Source: Bugulina stolonifera (taxonomy: Eukaryota > Bryozoa > Gymnolaemata > Cheilostomatida > Bugulidae). From it: DNA of 64,000 bases. The notes under the pieces were generated by a model that was given only the letters and a program-made list of their open reading frames with translations, had not been told where the DNA came from and made no database searches. The position numbers and the translations under genes are program-made. Below, one piece after another: positions 58,966 through 64,000 of this stretch. The first letter of the stretch is position 1. Each line of letters opens with the position of its first letter. Location of the stretch: contig OW285190.1 in the NCBI GenBank assembly GCA_935421135.1, positions 434,001 to 498,000 of the forward strand, written 5' to 3'.

Positions 58966-61926
58966 AGTGAATGAAACACATTGTTGCACACAGCAATTTG
59001 GTACAAAACACAATGAAAACTTACTTTCATGCAATATTGAACATCTTTTACTAGTTTACAAACTAATAACTCAAATGAATTTGTCAAAAATCCGGAATTT
59101 GACATTATGTTTCATGTTTGCAAAGTTAAATATTGTATGCAATGTCATGTTTTATTGATTTTCATTCAAATTATGCATTCTGAACATTGCAAAAGTGAAT
59201 GAAACACATTGTTGCACACAGCAATTTGGTACAAAACACAATGAAAACTTACTTTCATGCAATATTGAACATCTTTTACTAGTTTACAAACTAATAACTC
59301 AAGTGAATTTGTCAAAAATCACAAATTTAACATTATGTTTCATGTTTGCAAAGTTAAATATTGTATACAAAGTCAAGTTTTATTGATTTTCATTCAAATT
59401 ACGCATTCTGAACATTGCAAAAGTGACTGAAACACATTGTTACAAACAGCAATTTGGTACAAAACACAATGAAAACTTACTTTCATGCAATATTGAACAT
59501 CTTTTACTAGTTTACAATCTAATAACTCAAATGAATTTGTCAAAAATCACAAATTTGACATTATGTTTCATGTTTACAAAGTTAAATATTGTATGCAAAG
59601 TCATGTTTTATTGATTTTCATTCAAATTATGCATTCTGAACATTGCAAAAGTGACTGAAACACATTGTTACAAACAGCAATTTGGTACAAAACACACTTA
59701 AAACTTACTTTCATGCAATATTGAACATCTTTTACTAGTTTACAAACTAATAACTCAAGTGAATTCGCCAAAAATCACAAATTTGACATTATGTTTCATG
59801 TTTGCAAAGTTGAATATTGCTTGCAAAGCCATGTTTTGTTGATTTTTATTCAAATTATGCAGTCTGAACATTGCAAAAGTATATGAAACACATTGTTGCA
59901 CACAGCAATTTGGTACAAAACACAATGAAAACTCACTTTCATGCAATATTGAACATCTTTTACTAGTTTACAAACTAATAACTCAAGTGAATTTGCCAAA
60001 AATCACAAATTTGACATTATGTTTCATGTTTACAAAGTTGAATATTGTATGGAAAGTCAAGTTTTATTGATTTTCATTCAAATTACGCATTCTGAACATT
60101 GCAAAAGTGACTGAAACACATTGTTACAAACAGCAATTTGGTACAAAACACTCTTAAAACTTACTTTCATGCAAGATTGAACATCTTTTACTAGTTTACA
60201 ATCTAATAACTCAAATGAATTTGTCAAAAATCACAAATTTGACATTATGTTTCATGTTTACAAAGTTAAATATTGTATGCAAAGTCATGTTTTATTGATT
60301 TTCATTCAAATTATGCATTCTGAACATTGAAAAGTGACTGAAACACATTGTTACAAACAGCAATTTGGTACAAAACACACTTAAAACTTACTTTCATGCA
60401 ATATTGAACATCTTTTACTAGTTTACAAACTAATAACTCAAGTGAATTTGCCAAAAATCACAAATTTGACATTATGTTTCATGTTTGCAAAGTTGAATAT
60501 TGCTTGCAAAGCCATGTTTTGTTGATTTTTATTCAAATTATGCAGTCTGAACATTGCAAAAGTATATGAAACACATTGTTGCACACAGCAATTTGGTACA
60601 AAACACAATGAAAACTCACTTTCATGCAATATTGAACATCTTTTACTAGTTTACAAACTAATAACTCAAGTGAATTTGCCAAAAATCACAAATTTGACAT
60701 TATGTTTCATGTTTACAAAGTTAAATATTGTATGCAAAGTCATGTTTTATTGATTTTCATTCAAATTATGCATTCTGAACATTGCAAAAGTGACTGAAAC
60801 ACATTGTTACAAACAGCAATTTGGTACAAAACACACTTAAAACTTACTTTCATGCAATATTGAACATCTTTTACTAGTTTACAAACTAATAACTCAAGTG
60901 AATTCGCCAAAAATCACAAATTTGACATTATGTTTCATGTTTGCAAAGTTGAATATTGCTTGCAAAGCCATGTTTTGTTGATTTTTATTCAAATTATGCA
61001 GTCTGAACATTGCAAAAGTATATGAAACACATTGTTGCACACAGCAATTTGGTACAAAACACAATGAAAACTCACTTTCATGCAATATTGAACATCTTTT
61101 ACTAGTTTACAAACTAATAACTCAAGTGAATTTGCCAAAAATCACAAATTTGACATTATGTTTCATGTTTACAAAGTTGAATATTGTATGGAAAGTACTG
61201 TTTTATTGATTTTCATTCAAATAATGCATTCTGAACATTGCAAAAGTGACTGAAACACATTGTTACAAACAGCAATTTGGTACAAAACACACTTAAAACT
61301 TACTCTCATGCAATATTGAACATCTTTTACTAGTACAAACTAATAACTCAAGTGAATTTGCCAAAAATCACAAATTTGACATTATGTTTCATGTTTGCAA
61401 AGTTGAATATTGCTTGCAAAGCCATGTTTTGTTGATTTTTATTCAAATTATGCAAACTGAACATTGCAAAAGTATATGAAACACATTGTTGCACACAGCA
61501 ATTTGGTACAAAACACAATGAAAACTCACTTTCATGCAATATTGAACATCTTTTACTAGTTTACAAACTAATAACTCAAATGAATTTGTCAAAAATCCCG
61601 AATTTGACATTATGTTTCATGTTTGCAAAGTTAAATATTGTATGCAAAGTCATGTTTTATTGATTTTCATTCAAATTATGCATTCTGAACATTGCAAAAG
61701 TGACTGAAACACATTGTTACAAACAGCAATTTGATACAAAACACACTTAAAACTTACTTTCATGCAATATTGAACATCTTTTACTAGTTTACAATCTAAT
61801 AACTCAAGTGAATTTGTTAAAAATCACAAATTTGACATTATGTTTCATGTTTGCAAAGTTGAATATTGCTTGCAAAGCCATGTTTTATTGATTTTTATTC
61901 AAACTATGCAGTCTGAACATTGCAAA
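58966..61926 (+). repeat. 13-monomer unit starting with D2 (2961 bp)
   Basis: Starts: D2 58966, Y 59194, Q3 59422, W 59650, V2 59878, Q2 60106 (227), Z 60333, V/Q chimera 60561, W 60789, V 61017, T2 61245, B2 61471, C2 61699. The copy at 60561 begins as V2 (agtatatg, ttgcc) and ends as Q (taaatattgtatgcaaagtc). From there the order re-enters W-V-T2-B2-C2. Confidence 0.92.
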
Positions 61927-63977
61927 AGTGAATGAAACACATTGTTGCACACAGCAATTTGGTACAAAACACAATGAAAACTTACTTTCATGCAATATTG
62001 AACATCTTTTACTAGTTTACAAACTAATAACTCAAATGAATTTGTCAAAAATCCGGAATTTGACATTATGTTTCATGTTTGCAAAGTTAAATATTGTATG
62101 CAATGTCATGTTTTATTGATTTTCATTCAAATTATGCATTCTGAACATTGCAAAAGTGAATGAAACACATTGTTGCACACAGCAATTTGGTACAAAACAC
62201 AATGAAAACTTACTTTCATGCAATATTGAACATCTTTTACTAGTTTACAAACTAATAACTCAAGTGAATTTGTCAAAAATCACAAATTTAACATTATGTT
62301 TCATGTTTGCAAAGTTAAATATTGTATACAAAGTCAAGTTTTATTGATTTTCATTCAAATTACGCATTCTGAACATTGCAAAAGTGACTGAAACACATTG
62401 TTACAAACAGCAATTTGGTACAAAACACAATGAAAACTTACTTTCATGCAATATTGAACATCTTTTACTAGTTTACAATCTAATAACTCAAATGAATTTG
62501 TCAAAAATCACAAATTTGACATTATGTTTCATGTTTACAAAGTTAAATATTGTATGCAAAGTCATGTTTTATTGATTTTCATTCAAATTATGCATTCTGA
62601 ACATTGCAAAAGTGACTGAAACACATTGTTACAAACAGCAATTTGGTACAAAACACACTTAAAACTTACTTTCATGCAATATTGAACATCTTTTACTAGT
62701 TTACAAACTAATAACTCAAGTGAATTCGCCAAAAATCACAAATTTGACATTATGTTTCATGTTTGCAAAGTTGAATATTGCTTGCAAAGCCATGTTTTGT
62801 TGATTTTTATTCAAATTATGCAGTCTGAACATTGCAAAAGTATATGAAACACATTGTTGCACACAGCAATTTGGTACAAAACACAATGAAAACTCACTTT
62901 CATGCAATATTGAACATCTTTTACTAGTTTACAAACTAATAACTCAAGTGAATTTGCCAAAAATCACAAATTTGACATTATGTTTCATGTTTACAAAGTT
63001 GAATATTGTATGGAAAGTCAAGTTTTATTGATTTTCATTCAAATTACGCATTCTGAACATTGCAAAAGTGACTGAAACACATTGTTACAAACAGCAATTT
63101 GGTACAAAACACTCTTAAAACTTACTTTCATGCAAGATTGAACATCTTTTACTAGTTTACAATCTAATAACTCAAATGAATTTGTCAAAAATCACAAATT
63201 TGACATTATGTTTCATGTTTACAAAGTTAAATATTGTATGCAAAGTCATGTTTTATTGATTTTCATTCAAATTATGCATTCTGAACATTGAAAAGTGACT
63301 GAAACACATTGTTACAAACAGCAATTTGGTACAAAACACACTTAAAACTTACTTTCATGCAATATTGAACATCTTTTACTAGTTTACAAACTAATAACTC
63401 AAGTGAATTTGCCAAAAATCACAAATTTGACATTATGTTTCATGTTTGCAAAGTTGAATATTGCTTGCAAAGCCATGTTTTGTTGATTTTTATTCAAATT
63501 ATGCAGTCTGAACATTGCAAAAGTATATGAAACACATTGTTGCACACAGCAATTTGGTACAAAACACAATGAAAACTCACTTTCATGCAATATTGAACAT
63601 CTTTTACTAGTTTACAAACTAATAACTCAAGTGAATTTGCCAAAAATCACAAATTTGACATTATGTTTCATGTTTACAAAGTTGAATATTGTATGGAAAG
63701 TCAAGTTTTATTGATTTTCATTCAAATTACGCATTCTGAACATTGCAAAAGTGACTGAAACACATTGTTACAAACAGCAATTTGGTACAAAACACTCTTA
63801 AAACTTACTTTCATGCAAGATTGAACATCTTTTACTAGTTTACAATCTAATAACTCAAATGAATTTGTCAAAAATCACAAATTTGACATTATGTTTCATG
63901 TTTACAAAGTTAAATATTGTATGCAAAGTCATGTTTTATTGATTTTCATTCAAACTATGCAGTCTGAACATTGCAAA
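61927..63977 (+). repeat. 9-monomer unit D2-Y-Q3-W-V2-Q2-Z-V2-Q2 (2051 bp)
   Basis: Starts: D2 61927, Y 62155, Q3 62383, W 62611, V2 62839, Q2 63067 (227), Z 63294, V2 63522, Q2 63750. It is the intact version of 57143-58965, which lacks one monomer because W and V2 are fused there. Its last Q2 ends with the same actatgcagtctg junction as 58738. Confidence 0.94.
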
Positions 63978-64000
63978 AGTGAATGAAACACATTGTTGCA
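63978..64000 (+). repeat. Partial monomer at the window edge
   Basis: The last 23 bases are the start of a further monomer (agtgaatg then ttgttgca). The previous junction is the one that precedes D2 at 58966, so the next monomer is probably another D2. The array continues past the window. Confidence 0.9.

Larger units (their letters stand above)
1..64000 (+). repeat. Tandem satellite array, about 228-bp monomer, 281 copies
   Basis: The whole window is head-to-tail copies of one monomer, phased here from the motif agtgaatgaaacac or its agtgactg and agtatatg variants. Copy lengths are 228 bp except for classes with private deletions: 227 (K, L, T and three Q2 copies), 226 (T2), 225 (TK) and 218 (O). 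Adding back all these deficits (91 bp) to 63,977 bp gives 281 x 228 exactly, so no copy is missed and no foreign insert is present. One representative copy (2269-2496) has 63 G+C of 228 (about 28%). Class differences sit at fixed offsets, mainly 4-6, 21-26, 34, 47-50, 57, 86, 97, 110, 117-120, 127-130, 141, 155, 163, 171-183, 188, 198 and 207-214. A eukaryotic heterochromatic satellite is inferred; centromere identity is not shown. Confidence 0.98.

Noticed and set aside
1..64000. CRISPR array
   Set aside because: There are no short repeats with unique spacers. The whole 228-bp unit is repeated with no unique sequence between copies.
1..64000. Inserted transposon, LTR or other mobile element in the array
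   Set aside because: The monomer count closes exactly at 281 after known small deletions. No interval departs from the satellite and no target-site duplication or terminal repeat was seen.
1..64000. Telomeric, rRNA or tRNA repeats
   Set aside because: There is no G-rich short telomere motif, no conserved rRNA segment and no cloverleaf-like sequence. The base composition is uniformly AT-rich.
1..64000. Species assignment from the satellite sequence
   Set aside because: I do not recognise this 228-bp monomer. Satellites evolve too fast to place by general features. A search against satellite and repeat libraries would be decisive.

Overview
The window is one uninterrupted tandem satellite array. 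From base 1 to 63,977 I count 281 complete copies of a monomer of about 228 bp, all in the same orientation, plus a 23-bp start of copy 282. I found no unique sequence, transposon, RNA gene or credible protein gene. The only recurrent open frames (about 63 to 73 codons, both strands) are by-products of the repeat: most plus-strand ones open at a GTG and close at the same TGA in every copy. A representative monomer is about 28% GC and almost free of CpG. This points to eukaryotic constitutive heterochromatin, possibly a centromeric or pericentromeric satellite. The sequence alone does not identify the species or prove centromere function.

The array has higher-order repeat (HOR) structure. Monomers fall into recognisable variant classes that recur in fixed orders. 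I label them with letters of my own and define them in the features. The left part (1585-20507) is dominated by an 11-monomer HOR of 2508 bp in two forms: A-B-C-D-E-F-G-A-H-G2-G (type I) and B2-C-D-E-J-F-G-A-H-G2-G (type II). Seventy-seven consecutive monomers (1585-19140) are exactly 228 bp. Shortened HORs of 8 and 10 monomers lie between full ones.

A second family, K-L-M-N-O, carries small private deletions (1, 1 and 10 bp). It appears at 1-1128, in part at 19141-22101, in a tandem 2040-bp doublet at 24153-28232, and again at 40076-41203.

The right part (29372-63977) is built from other classes (A2, H2, V, T2, B2, C2, D2, Y, Q, W, X) in longer, more irregular cassettes. A 30-monomer, 6830-bp segment occurs twice (30968-37797 and 46213-53042), offset by exactly 15,245 bp and sharing private point variants. 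A 2951-bp segment is repeated at an offset of 12,971 bp, and 2276-bp and 2050-bp segments at offsets of 9,781 and 22,759 bp. The last 7 kb shows recent local expansion of a 9-monomer, 2051-bp cassette starting with D2.

Many monomers are chimeras of two classes, as expected from unequal crossover and gene conversion. The novelty here is the multi-scale architecture of the array and its mosaic history, not a gene system. No identity value was computed by alignment; differences quoted were found by eye.
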